54,195 nt of DNA from Thalassobacterium sedimentorum. GTDB lineage: Bacteria > Verrucomicrobiota > Verrucomicrobiia > Opitutales > Coraliomargaritaceae. The stretch covers positions 1 to 54,195 of the forward strand of contig NZ_JARXIC010000028.1 in NCBI RefSeq assembly GCF_031127905.1. Direction: 5' to 3'. The notes below the pieces were generated by a model. The model had not been told where the DNA came from and did no database searches. It saw nothing but the letters and a program-made list of their open reading frames with translations. Position numbers and translations under genes: made by a program. This document shows, piece after piece, positions 17,353 to 26,239 of this stretch. The number at the start of each line of letters is the position of its first letter. The first letter of the stretch is position 1.

Positions 17353-17397
17353 ATACTAACACCGACAGCCGTTGACCACCATCGCGCGTTTGCTCGA
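17353..17397 (-). promoter_or_regulatory. Operator and promoter of the GH29-GH28-GH28-GH43-GH95-sulfatase operon
   Basis: Inverted repeat 17382-17397, plus-strand TCGCGCG-TT-TGCTCGA. TAGTAT (17353-17358) follows on the minus strand after 23 nt. Predicted start near 17346, leader about 63 nt. No other such site was seen between here and 7430, consistent with one six-gene transcript. Confidence 0.65.
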
Positions 17398-17514
17398 TAA
17401 ATGCTGATAATTGCGCATGAACGAGGTTTTCGCTCATCTGCATAAAGAACTACCCTATCAGGCTAACTAAAATTTAGAGATCTAACACCCCTGTCAGTCT
17501 TGCACTCCAGTATA

Positions 17515-19032
17515 CTATTTTAGACTCAGCCCGAGGCCTTCCAACCACACGCGACACTCCGGCATCCAATTGACATCCTTCAACCCATGTCCGCCTGTTT
17601 CTGAAACGATGAGGTAAGTGGAAATACCTGCGGCCTTCAGCCCTTGCTCATAGGCAATCCCACCGGGATAAAAGCTATGGTCATCCTTGGCATAAACGAG
17701 AAAAGTCGGCGCGATATCGGCCGTCATTGGAAACTCTTCGGCCAATACAGACTCCTGCTGTGCCCCTTGACCTTTGTAGAAATAGGCTCCGGAAAAGATC
17801 ACGACGAACTGAGGTTCACAACTTTCGCGATCGGCGGCATCCACAGCAGCATACGCAGGTGTAGCATAGTGCTGACTCAAACGAGCCACCAAGTGACCGC
17901 CCGCAGAAGAACCCACCACACCCAGTTGATCCGGATCCACGTTCCAACGCTTTGCATTGTGGCGCACTAATCGCATCGCACGCTGCACATCTTTAAAGGC
18001 CGTCTCGCGATCGTCAGGGACAGTGTAACGCAGCATAAACACCGAGATTCCCTGGGCGTTTAACCATTCAATAATCTCTGGCCGCGGTGTCAGGTGTTTA
18101 TAGCCCCCCCCAGGGCTATACACCACCGCCGGCGTGGGCGCATGACTCTCCGCGAGATACACGACCAGATTGGCATCTTTGACATTCTCGTAGCGAATTT
18201 TGCCGCGTCGTGTAATATCCAAGCGGGGTTGAATCGCCGAATGGTCGCCCGAATCGTCTGGCCAGAGACGAAGCACTTCATGAGTGCCGACAATAGGATC
18301 CTCAACGGTATCGGCCTTGCTGGCTGAATCTGGCGAGTTCGTTTCAATCAATTCAATCGATTTATTGGCAAACTCTGTCCCTAAGGTTTCATAGCCTTCA
18401 ACGGAGTAATGCAGGTCATTCACGACAACTTCACCTCGTGCGTTCAGTCCATCGTTCAAACTATCCGTATCAACCAAAGCCGCACGTGGGTTCGCTTTAA
18501 CGACAGCAGCTTGCGCATCGCGCACCAGCATCCAATCCGGATATTTCTCACCTTTCAGGTCAAAATCGCTGAGACGACCGATCACGACATTGATATCGTC
18601 ACGACCTAAGTCCCCAGACAATTGCTCAAGCAAGCCCTGCAAACTCGCGGCATAGACAGACCCGTGTTGCTCGCGGGCATCGCGCTCCCCTTGCATCCAG
18701 ACGAAGGTGATGCTGGCAAGCTCCTGCCCCTCCGTCGCCTCTTCGACCATCGTCATTAACTGGTCGTAAAGATCCCCCGTAGCTTTCGGTTCATCCCCTT
18801 GCGCTGGCTTCCAATTTTTATACCACCGGCGAATCGGCAGTCCACCCTGAGCGTGCTTCACTACAATGACATTATCTTTGCCCAAAGCAGCCTCCACCAT
18901 CGGAGTGAATGAAATCGCAGGATCAAGCCGCGCCATATTGGACTGCCCTGACAGGATAAAAAGATGCTTCTGCGCATTAGCGGCACTGACCGATAGCAGA
19001 GCGATGAATAGGATTTGTATAATTTTCTTCAT
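17515..19032 (-). CDS. Two-domain esterase: sialate O-acetylesterase-like plus alpha/beta-hydrolase
   Basis: 505 residues from ATG at 19032 (MKKIIQILFIALLSVSAANA); the ATG overlaps the TGA of the truncated sulfatase, so translation is probably coupled. Residues 21-230 are a SASA/SGNH domain: LSGQSNMA (Ser31), WMQGERD, and a terminal Asp-Leu-His at 206-208. Residues about 285-500 are an alpha/beta-hydrolase: PGGGY oxyanion segment, GSSAGG with Ser376, YAKDDHSF and ETGGHGL completing the triad. Two unrelated esterase folds are joined in one exported protein, suggesting removal of two kinds of acyl group. Last gene of the eight-gene operon. Confidence 0.87.
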   Translation of the reverse strand: MKKIIQILFIALLSVSAANAQKHLFILSGQSNMARLDPAISFTPMVEAALGKDNVIVVKHAQGGLPIRRWYKNWKPAQGDEPKATGDLYDQLMTMVEEATEGQELASITFVWMQGERDAREQHGSVYAASLQGLLEQLSGDLGRDDINVVIGRLSDFDLKGEKYPDWMLVRDAQAAVVKANPRAALVDTDSLNDGLNARGEVVVNDLHYSVEGYETLGTEFANKSIELIETNSPDSASKADTVEDPIVGTHEVLRLWPDDSGDHSAIQPRLDITRRGKIRYENVKDANLVVYLAESHAPTPAVVYSPGGGYKHLTPRPEIIEWLNAQGISVFMLRYTVPDDRETAFKDVQRAMRLVRHNAKRWNVDPDQLGVVGSSAGGHLVARLSQHYATPAYAAVDAADRESCEPQFVVIFSGAYFYKGQGAQQESVLAEEFPMTADIAPTFLVYAKDDHSFYPGGIAYEQGLKAAGISTYLIVSETGGHGLKDVNWMPECRVWLEGLGLSLK

Positions 19033-19598
19033 AGGTTGTTCATTTGGGCTAAGGCCTTTTCTTTCCAAAGCACTATATCCACATCGTTGTTCAAATCAAC
19101 TCCTGCCGTGCTACGACCGCGGACAACATCAGACTCTAGTTGTTGAAGCAAACGGTTGGCAATTTCCGGATGGGAATTATATAGATTGGTCGTTGGAATT
19201 CCAAGCCCGAGCTGCCACTTCCCGATGGCAGCTGTATGATAGCCCTGTGCTTTCAATAATTCCGCAACGGTCAAGCGATCATCCGCAAGCAAGGGTGCGC
19301 TAAAACCATACAACACATGCTTCTGCAAGCGGGTGCGCCAATTGTAACGCCCAGTCAAAATACCGTAACGCGTGGGCGTGCACACTGAAGAACTGCTATG
19401 CACATCGGTAAAGATCATACCGTCTGCCGCCAATTGATCCATGTGCGGTGTCGGAATCTGACTTCGCTCCGGGTTCATACACTGCACGTCACCGTAACCA
19501 AGATCATCGGCAAGAATGTAAACGATGTTCGGCCGGGGTGCCGCTTGAGCTATCGTACCGAAGCAAAGCAATAGAACTGCAATATAGAATTGTTTCAC
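19029..19598 (-). pseudogene. Internally deleted S1 sulfatase (N- and C-terminal ends fused in frame)
   Basis: 189 residues, GTG start at 19598, against 440-550 for the family. The first 133 residues are a normal sulfatase N-terminus: signal peptide, NIVYILADD, VCTPTR with Cys73, ILTGRYNWRTR, and AIGKWQLGLG. After Pro135 it jumps directly to what looks like a sulfatase C-terminus (TTNLYNSHPEIANRLLQQL to the end). About 250-300 middle residues with the second half of the metal and sulfate site are absent. The frame is kept and the stop overlaps the next ATG (ATGA). It is most likely inactive as a sulfatase. It could be kept for coupling, for another role, or be a recent deletion. Confidence 0.75.
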
Positions 19599-19702
19599 CG
19601 TTTTAATGATACAGTTATTCTAGTTCGAATAAGTGGAATCTTCATCAATTCCTCTGGGTCCTTATGATATTTCTTGGTGCATACATGCCTGCTGAAGCAG
19701 CT

Positions 19703-21106
19703 CTAAGGTGCGGAGCTGGATACATCCTGTATAAAGTCGACATTCTCAAAACGTAGGACAATCGCGTTTGGCCAGTTCCGCCAGTTATACAGGCGTTGCT
19801 GCCGTGGCACGTCCATACTGAGGCCCTCCGCGCTGTTCTCGAAGCGAATCGTCAGATCGATCCTGTCGCTGTAGCGCTCTTGGCGATGATCCTGACCGAG
19901 AATAGTGACCTTGGTCTCTGCATTGGCGATCAAATCAGGCAGCACAAATTGCTTACGTGTCGAACGTGGCCAAATCCGATTGTTGGGATCGGGTTGTGCT
20001 TCCGTAAATTGAGTGATGATCGCGTAGGTGTATTTTCCGTCCTTAGATTGCGTATAATACCCATCCTTGCTACCAGCGACCACACACGGACGAACGTTAT
20101 GAATCGCTTCATCGTTCACGAACATCCACAGAGCTAGCTCACGAAAACGCTCCTCTTGCTCAATCGGAATCGTTCCGTCTGGTTTGGGCCCCACATTAAT
20201 CAACAGATTACCGCCTTTGGCCCGCGTTTCGACCAGCATGTTAATCAGTGTGCTGCCCGACTTTAAATTGTCATTGGTCGGTTTATACTGCCATTGATTG
20301 CCCAGCGTGAAGCAGGTTTCCCATGGTCCGGGGATCGGATCCTTGGGCAGTCGTTGCTCCGGAGTCACCATTTCCCCACGCGTGACGAGCACGTTCGGAT
20401 CCAGTTCGTGACAATACTCCGCAAGCTCTGCCTTATGCCCGCCGTCAAGGAACAAGGCATCCATAGGGCCATAGTTGGTGAGTAGTTCTTTAATTTGAAC
20501 TTTGGTGAATTCGATCAGCTCTTTGCGTTTCTCACTGGGCATCTTCCCACCGCGAGCAGGATAGCCCTCCCGATAATTCCATGCAAAATCTTCGGGAGAA
20601 TAGTAAAAACCGACCTTGATTCCGTAGCGGCGACAGGCATCGACATAGGCTTTCACGATGTCCTTTTGATACGGCGTATTTGCAATATCAAAGTCTGTGA
20701 CCGCCGAGTCCCACAGGCAAAAACCGCTGTGGTGCTTCGTTGTGAGCACCATGTATTTCACCCCGGCGAGCTTGGCGAGCTGCATCCACTCGTCCGGATC
20801 ATAGCGTTTCGGGTTAAAGGTCTGGGGCAGTTCGTGAATCACGCGCTCCAGATGCTTATCGGAGGCCATGTCCATGTGGTGACTAATCACCGAGCCCAAC
20901 TGCGAGTCATGCGCCCAGTGCACAAAGAGCCCGAGCCCCCAATCCATAAATTCTGCTTCCCGCTCGGGTAGATTTCGCAGCTCGCCCGCCATCTTCGGCT
21001 TGCTGTAGCCCTGGGCACTAGCCGTCGAGCTGAGGCCGATCATCGCAAAGCCAACCAATAGAAAAAGGTAGACTCTACGGCGAAGTGATTGGGGCAATAT
21101 CATCAT
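19703..21106 (-). CDS. GH29 family alpha-L-fucosidase
   Basis: 467 residues with a signal peptide ending near STASAQ. GH29 features: FMDWGLGLFVHW, YMVLTTKHHSGFC, VGFYYSPEDF and MDALFLDGG with the probable nucleophile Asp221. It is a close paralogue of the GH29 at 15946-17283, with long shared stretches such as TFNP(K/R)xYDPDxWM and INMLVETRAKGGNLLINVGP. It lies 20 bp after the TRAP large permease gene and before the deleted sulfatase in the eight-gene operon. Expected activity: removal of alpha-L-fucose from oligosaccharides. Linkage preference cannot be predicted. Confidence 0.9.
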   Translation of the reverse strand: MMILPQSLRRRVYLFLLVGFAMIGLSSTASAQGYSKPKMAGELRNLPEREAEFMDWGLGLFVHWAHDSQLGSVISHHMDMASDKHLERVIHELPQTFNPKRYDPDEWMQLAKLAGVKYMVLTTKHHSGFCLWDSAVTDFDIANTPYQKDIVKAYVDACRRYGIKVGFYYSPEDFAWNYREGYPARGGKMPSEKRKELIEFTKVQIKELLTNYGPMDALFLDGGHKAELAEYCHELDPNVLVTRGEMVTPEQRLPKDPIPGPWETCFTLGNQWQYKPTNDNLKSGSTLINMLVETRAKGGNLLINVGPKPDGTIPIEQEERFRELALWMFVNDEAIHNVRPCVVAGSKDGYYTQSKDGKYTYAIITQFTEAQPDPNNRIWPRSTRKQFVLPDLIANAETKVTILGQDHRQERYSDRIDLTIRFENSAEGLSMDVPRQQRLYNWRNWPNAIVLRFENVDFIQDVSSSAP

Positions 21107-21126
21107 TATTATGAATTATAAATAAG

Positions 21127-22491
21127 TTAAGGTTGGCTCGTTAATTCCTCGGTATCCTGAGGCGCATTCATAAAGTGAGCATTCTCAACATCGGTTGCTT
21201 TTAATTGCTTGGTCTCTACTGGCAGCCACAAGGAAACTGCGGGCACATAGGTGATGACTAAGAGCGCGACAATCATTGAAGCAAAAAACGGCAGCATGGT
21301 TTTAGTGACTTTTGCAATCGTGGTCTGCCCCACTCCGCAGCCGATAAAGAGGCAGGTGCCGACTGGCGGCGTGCACAGTCCAATACAGAGGTTGGCAATC
21401 ATCATGATACCGAAATGCACCTCATGCATACCAAGCGCCGAGACGACTGGCAGAAAGATCGGAGTAAAGATCAGCACCGCCGGCGTCATATCCATAAAAG
21501 TGCCCACGCAGAGCAGTAGCAGATTTATGGTCAGCAAAATTAAGATTGGATTATCCGAGAGCCCGAGCAGAACCGCACTCACAGTCTGCGGGATGTTCGC
21601 CATAGTCATAATCCAGCTCATCCCGGAACTGGCCCCAATCAATAACATGACGACCGCGGTGGTGATACCTGTCTGTAGCAGCAGCTCCGGAAGTTCTCTG
21701 AGCTTGATTTCGCGGTAGTAGAGCACCGTCAAAAGGAAGGCATACACGACAGCGATCGCGGCAGCTTCCGTCGCGGTAAAGATGCCCGCGAGAATGCCAC
21801 CGATCACCACAACAATCAGAAAGAGACTGAGAAAGGCGCGCTTAAAACCGATCAACATCTGCCGGATCGTTGAACGCGGCTCACGTGGATACTTTTTAGT
21901 GTAAGCAAATGCACCACAGACGAGCATGATGAAAAGGCCTGAAATAATTCCCGGTAGAATCCCCGCCATGAACATGGCCGCAATCGACACTGAGCCCGCG
22001 GCGACTGAGTAAACAATCATGATGTTACTCGGCGGAATCAGCAGCCCGGTCGTCGCGGCTGTGGTGGTGACGGATACATTAAACTCGCGGTTGTAACCCT
22101 TGCGATTCATCTCGGGAATCATGAAGCCGCCGACCGATGAGACCGCAGCCGCGGCCGAACCCGAAATAGAGCCAAAGAGCATGCAGGTGAGCGTATTGAC
22201 GTAAGCTAAGCCACCGGGCAAAAAGCCAACCAAGGTGGCGGCAAAATCAATCAGTCGCCGCGCCATGCCGCCGCGCCCCATCAGGTGCCCCGAAAGAATG
22301 AAAAAAGGGATCGCCAATAGCGCGAAGCTATTCACGCCGTTCACCATATTAGCGGCCACCACAATGGTCGGATCGGCGCCCTCGGCGAGAATCGCCACAA
22401 AGGTCGCCAGTGCAATCGACACAGCGATTGGCACGTTCATGGCCAAGAGTAGCAGGAAGATCGCAATTAAGATCAATGCAGTTGTGCCCAT
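21127..22491 (-). CDS. dctM: TRAP transporter large permease, DctM family
   Basis: 454 residues with about 12 hydrophobic segments. Typical DctM motifs are present: ALLAIPFFILSGHLM, the FGSISGSAAAAVSSVGG loop, GLLIPPSNIMIVYS and a C-terminal CIGLCTPPVG. It forms the Na-coupled channel of a TRAP transporter with the small permease and binding protein encoded just upstream; its ATG overlaps the end of dctQ by one base. A GAAGGAGG about 9 nt before the ATG is one of the few Shine-Dalgarno-like sequences in the window. The hydrophilic C-terminal tail is about 25 residues. Confidence 0.94.
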   Translation of the reverse strand: MGTTALILIAIFLLLLAMNVPIAVSIALATFVAILAEGADPTIVVAANMVNGVNSFALLAIPFFILSGHLMGRGGMARRLIDFAATLVGFLPGGLAYVNTLTCMLFGSISGSAAAAVSSVGGFMIPEMNRKGYNREFNVSVTTTAATTGLLIPPSNIMIVYSVAAGSVSIAAMFMAGILPGIISGLFIMLVCGAFAYTKKYPREPRSTIRQMLIGFKRAFLSLFLIVVVIGGILAGIFTATEAAAIAVVYAFLLTVLYYREIKLRELPELLLQTGITTAVVMLLIGASSGMSWIMTMANIPQTVSAVLLGLSDNPILILLTINLLLLCVGTFMDMTPAVLIFTPIFLPVVSALGMHEVHFGIMMIANLCIGLCTPPVGTCLFIGCGVGQTTIAKVTKTMLPFFASMIVALLVITYVPAVSLWLPVETKQLKATDVENAHFMNAPQDTEELTSQP

Positions 22492-23018
22492 TACTCAGCC
22501 CCTCCTTCAGCACTTACCTGGTTCCGATCAGCCGTAGGCGCCCACAGAACTTCGATAATATTCTCTAGCGTGAACAAGCTCATAAACACCCCCGCGATCG
22601 GCAATGCCAGATAGACATGGCCCATTTTGATGCCTAAGGCCGGAGTGGTTTGCTCCAAAATCAAGGCGTCGGAGACAACCTGCCAGCCACCGATCAAAAA
22701 GATCGAGACCGCAAAAAACAGCACCAATAAATGCGCGACCACCGCCATCAATTTTCGTATTTCAGGATGTAACTTTTCCACGAAGTAATCCACCCCGAGG
22801 TGACTCTTCTGCCCGAAGGCCACCGCACCGCCCAGCAGGGACACCCAAACCAAAAGGAATCGAGCCAGCTCCTCTGTCCAGTTGGCCTGCTCGCCCATCA
22901 CGTAGCGTGTAAACACCCCCCAGACGACGTCCAGGACCAGTAGCGCAACAGCCAGGATCAGCAGCCCGTTGAGCGCTGTAGTCATCCACTGCTTAAATTT
23001 TAATAGAGCTTGTCGCAT
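22491..23018 (-). CDS. dctQ: TRAP transporter small permease, DctQ family
   Basis: 175 residues, four hydrophobic helices, and the family pattern RYVMGEQANWTEELARFLLVWVSLLGGAVAFG. It bridges the binding protein and the large permease in the inner membrane. Its start overlaps the stop of the binding-protein gene and its stop overlaps the start of dctM, so the three genes are tightly coupled. Confidence 0.93.
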   Translation of the reverse strand: MRQALLKFKQWMTTALNGLLILAVALLVLDVVWGVFTRYVMGEQANWTEELARFLLVWVSLLGGAVAFGQKSHLGVDYFVEKLHPEIRKLMAVVAHLLVLFFAVSIFLIGGWQVVSDALILEQTTPALGIKMGHVYLALPIAGVFMSLFTLENIIEVLWAPTADRNQVSAEGGAE

Positions 23019-24034
23019 TAGTTCACTTGGGAAATTTGTTGAAGTAGTATGCGCACATCCGGGTGCTCGACTGCGTTGAGCATCGGCTGCACTTTTGCCT
23101 GGAAGAGTGCGGTATCGACTTCGTAAATATGCACGCCTTCAGCAGCCGCCTGCTCCATCGCCAGCTTGGTTTTCTGATTCCAAAGTTCGCGTTGATAGTC
23201 CGAGGACTCTTGCGCCACCTGCTGCACCCATCCTTGCACCTGCGGCGAAAGTTGCTTCCAGACCTTTGAACTCATCAGCAACATGTCGGGAATACGGGTA
23301 TGCCCATCGAGTGAGAAATGCTTACACACTTCATAGTGCTTGTTGGAGTAGAAACTTGGGACGTTGTTCTCCGCACCATCGACGGTGCCTTGAGCCAGCG
23401 CGGAGTAGAGCTCACCCCATGCAATCGGTGTCGGCGAGCCTCCCAGTGCTTTGACCATATCAATGGCGGTGGCACTGTTCATGACCCGGATCTTCATTCC
23501 GGTTAAGTCATCCGGTGTGCGGATGGGCTTATCCTTGGTGTAAAAATTACGACTGCCGGCATCATAATAGCAGAGTCCGCGTAGATATTTGGCCTCGCCC
23601 TTTTCCATCAGCTCATGCCCGATTTCACCGTTCAGCACTTGCCAGTAATGCTCGGAATCGCGAAAGACATAAGGCAGGCTGAATGCAGCCATCGACGGGA
23701 TGAAGTTTTCCAGTGCCGCGACGGACTGACAAGTCATGGCAAGCGAGCCATTCTGAAGTTGTTCTATGCTCTGCACTTCAGCTCCCAGAACTGCACTCGG
23801 ATAGATATCGATCGTGACTGAACCACTGGAAAGCTCCTCCAATCGCTCCTTCATAAAGACCAATGATTGATGCACTGGATGTGCCGTATCAAGCCCGTGC
23901 CCTAGCTTGAGCACAGTTTGTGACGCAACTCCCCCACCGCTCTTTTGAGCACGTAGAAAGAGCGCAAAGCCACTCGTGGCCAATAAAGCACCGATGAAGA
24001 TGCCTGCGATCAGGGTCGATAGAGTTTTATTCAT
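23018..24034 (-). CDS. dctP: TRAP transporter substrate-binding protein, DctP family (probable uronate binder)
   Basis: 338 residues with an N-terminal hydrophobic anchor or signal. DctP features: LKLGHGLDTAHPVHQ, the GMKIRVMNS strand with the carboxylate-binding Arg, WGELYSALAQGTVDGAENN and FSLDGHTRIPD. The family captures carboxylated solutes in the periplasm. The position directly downstream of a GH115 alpha-glucuronidase, in a cluster with GH28 enzymes, points to a free uronate such as glucuronate or galacturonate. This is inferred from context and not from a defined pocket. Confidence 0.92.
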   Translation of the reverse strand: MNKTLSTLIAGIFIGALLATSGFALFLRAQKSGGGVASQTVLKLGHGLDTAHPVHQSLVFMKERLEELSSGSVTIDIYPSAVLGAEVQSIEQLQNGSLAMTCQSVAALENFIPSMAAFSLPYVFRDSEHYWQVLNGEIGHELMEKGEAKYLRGLCYYDAGSRNFYTKDKPIRTPDDLTGMKIRVMNSATAIDMVKALGGSPTPIAWGELYSALAQGTVDGAENNVPSFYSNKHYEVCKHFSLDGHTRIPDMLLMSSKVWKQLSPQVQGWVQQVAQESSDYQRELWNQKTKLAMEQAAAEGVHIYEVDTALFQAKVQPMLNAVEHPDVRILLQQISQVN

Positions 24035-24046
24035 AGTCGGGGAGAC

Positions 24047-26221
24047 TTATTCGGGGTAGCTGCCATTCTCTAACACATCGAGTCCACGGCCAGTATGTTT
24101 ATAGAAATAAGGATATACGCCTTCGGCATTGTTCATATAGTCTTGAGCCGAGCCCCAGAATGAACCGTTCATAATGCCGCGATACTTCGAGGTGTAAGGG
24201 CTGCCTTCTATGCGTGCAATCGTCTCCTTCAACATCAGACGGGTGCGCCACATATCCATCAGGCGCACATGCATGAACATCGTGTCCCAAATCCCATATT
24301 CCGCCTTATGCGCTTCGCTCAGGATCTTTTCCAGTTCGGCCAGTGCGAGCTTTAGATTATTGGCAAACACTTGAGGGTTCTGATCGACGAGGTATGCATC
24401 CACGCCCTGAACGACTTGATCCAGCATACGGCTGCCATACATGTGCACCGCGACCTGATAAGTGAAGTGCGCCTGGTAAAAATTCCGGCGGTCGACAGGA
24501 ATGCGCGACTCCAGCGCCTTGGTTTCACGCCAGAGCGCGGGAAAGAATTCAGCGGTCTCGGTGAGGGGGCCTTTGGTCTGCTTCATTTGATTCGCAAAGC
24601 CCGACACATTGCGAATGTCTTCGCCCTTCTCGATGGCGTTGCTGTATTTCTTCAGCACTTCCTGAGTCAGGTATTGAAGCAAATGCTCCCCCCGGGCGCC
24701 TCTCCAACGGGTTGGATCAGGCATATTCTCACGCAGGTAAGGAATGTCATAGTAGTGCAGGCGCAAGGCTGCTAAATCGGCTGCCAACTCAGGTGAAAAC
24801 TGCTTCGCATACCATTGCTGCAAGTATGCTTGCATCGCTTTATCGGCAGGTTGACTCAAATAAGGCTCTGCATCCCAGAGGAAATCATTGATCGCCTGCA
24901 CAGACATCGCTGCGGGGCGAATACCGCTCACATTGATGATCGCATACTTAGTGGCACCACGCTCCACATAACGACGCAATTCATTATAAATACGGGCTGG
25001 CGGCACGGCCTCCGTGGTGCGGTTCTGCGTATTCATCATCATCATGACATGATAATAAAGCCCGTCACCTGGCGATAAATCGGAGCCATCGCCCTTGTCG
25101 CGCATATACCCACGACCATCATCGGCGAACATCTTGCAGACACCGTCAGGTATTTGCAGGATCCCATCATTGTAAAAGCGTCCCAGCTCATTCCACAGCG
25201 CAGCCACAATGGTAGCATCGGGATCAAACTCGCGCACGATCTCCGTCTGCTTCTGCATGGCAGCTGCAATCACATCCGCGCGGCCCTGATCATCTTTTGG
25301 CGCAGCAGGATCGCTGTGCCAGAAGGCCCCATCCGATTCGCCGCGAAAGCCGACGATCCATGCCACTTTCTTATCAGCCAGCGCTTGCGCCGATTTCCGC
25401 CAGGCATCTTCCAGGATATCCTTGTGGGTGACATAGGAAAACGGCAGGCCCTTCGGCCAATCCATCATGTTCAATCCCAAGGGAGATATATGGTGAAAGG
25501 TGATAATGACGTCGCGGCGTTTGCAAAGATCATAGACCGTGGCATCCGAATACGAAGACGACTCAGGGATCAGCATGTTTCCCTTGGTGCGGAGCAAGGT
25601 TTCGATAATTTTATCCATCCACTCCATGGAGATCACGTTGCCGCCGAGCGGATCGCGGTGCATACCGTCGTGCAATTCTTCATCGTTGATGAACCAACCA
25701 CGGTTCTCAAAAGTCGGTTTCTTCGAAATATATTCATCCGCCGAAGTAAAGCTCACCTCAGTGCGTTTTTCAGGAATGCTATCGGTAAAGACATACATGG
25801 GGTCGATACCGAGCACCTCTTCGCAAAAGGTATAGATGGCAAAGATCGTGCCACGTGTGTCGCCACCGATCGCAGCGATTCCCGGGTTGTTCTTCACCTG
25901 AGCCAAGCGCAACACGTGTTGCTCCGCTCCCGCGGGAACTTGAGCATCCACCAGCGAGCTGGTATGTTCCACGGAACCGAAAATGACGACCGGCCCCGTC
26001 CAACTACTGCGTGTGTTATTCTTAAAAATGACCGGCGGATAGCCAAACACCTTATACCAATCGCGCTCCGCATCACGGATGGCTTCTTGAATTGCAGGAT
26101 TTTCGAAATCGGCCGCCGTGACCACCCACGGAGTATCACCGTTGATGGTCAGACCATCCATCGATTTAGCAGTCAGGCTCGTGGTGACCAGCACGCACAT
26201 AAAAAAGTGAATCCATTTCAT
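24047..26221 (-). CDS. GH115 family enzyme (alpha-glucuronidase-like)
   Basis: 724 residues with a signal peptide. GH115 features include an N-terminal domain with GPVVIFGSVEHTSSL, GTIFAIYTFCEEVLGIDPMY, then ENRGWFINDEEL, WMDKIIETLLRTKGNMLIPE, VAWIVGFRGESDGAFWH and WNELGRFYNDG. Characterised members release 4-O-methyl-glucuronic acid from xylan; related ones act on arabinogalactan glucuronate. At 724 residues it is shorter than the 800-1000 common in the family and appears to lack the far C-terminal beta domain. It sits between a sulfatase and the TRAP binding protein, which suggests release of a uronate followed by uptake. Confidence 0.9.
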   Translation of the reverse strand: MKWIHFFMCVLVTTSLTAKSMDGLTINGDTPWVVTAADFENPAIQEAIRDAERDWYKVFGYPPVIFKNNTRSSWTGPVVIFGSVEHTSSLVDAQVPAGAEQHVLRLAQVKNNPGIAAIGGDTRGTIFAIYTFCEEVLGIDPMYVFTDSIPEKRTEVSFTSADEYISKKPTFENRGWFINDEELHDGMHRDPLGGNVISMEWMDKIIETLLRTKGNMLIPESSSYSDATVYDLCKRRDVIITFHHISPLGLNMMDWPKGLPFSYVTHKDILEDAWRKSAQALADKKVAWIVGFRGESDGAFWHSDPAAPKDDQGRADVIAAAMQKQTEIVREFDPDATIVAALWNELGRFYNDGILQIPDGVCKMFADDGRGYMRDKGDGSDLSPGDGLYYHVMMMMNTQNRTTEAVPPARIYNELRRYVERGATKYAIINVSGIRPAAMSVQAINDFLWDAEPYLSQPADKAMQAYLQQWYAKQFSPELAADLAALRLHYYDIPYLRENMPDPTRWRGARGEHLLQYLTQEVLKKYSNAIEKGEDIRNVSGFANQMKQTKGPLTETAEFFPALWRETKALESRIPVDRRNFYQAHFTYQVAVHMYGSRMLDQVVQGVDAYLVDQNPQVFANNLKLALAELEKILSEAHKAEYGIWDTMFMHVRLMDMWRTRLMLKETIARIEGSPYTSKYRGIMNGSFWGSAQDYMNNAEGVYPYFYKHTGRGLDVLENGSYPE

Positions 26222-26239
26222 GATATAATTCTCAAATGA

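Noticed and set aside
25154-26239. 361-codon plus-strand open frame
   Set aside because: It is antisense to the GH115 gene, has no recognisable domain or signal and a composition typical of reverse-strand shadows.
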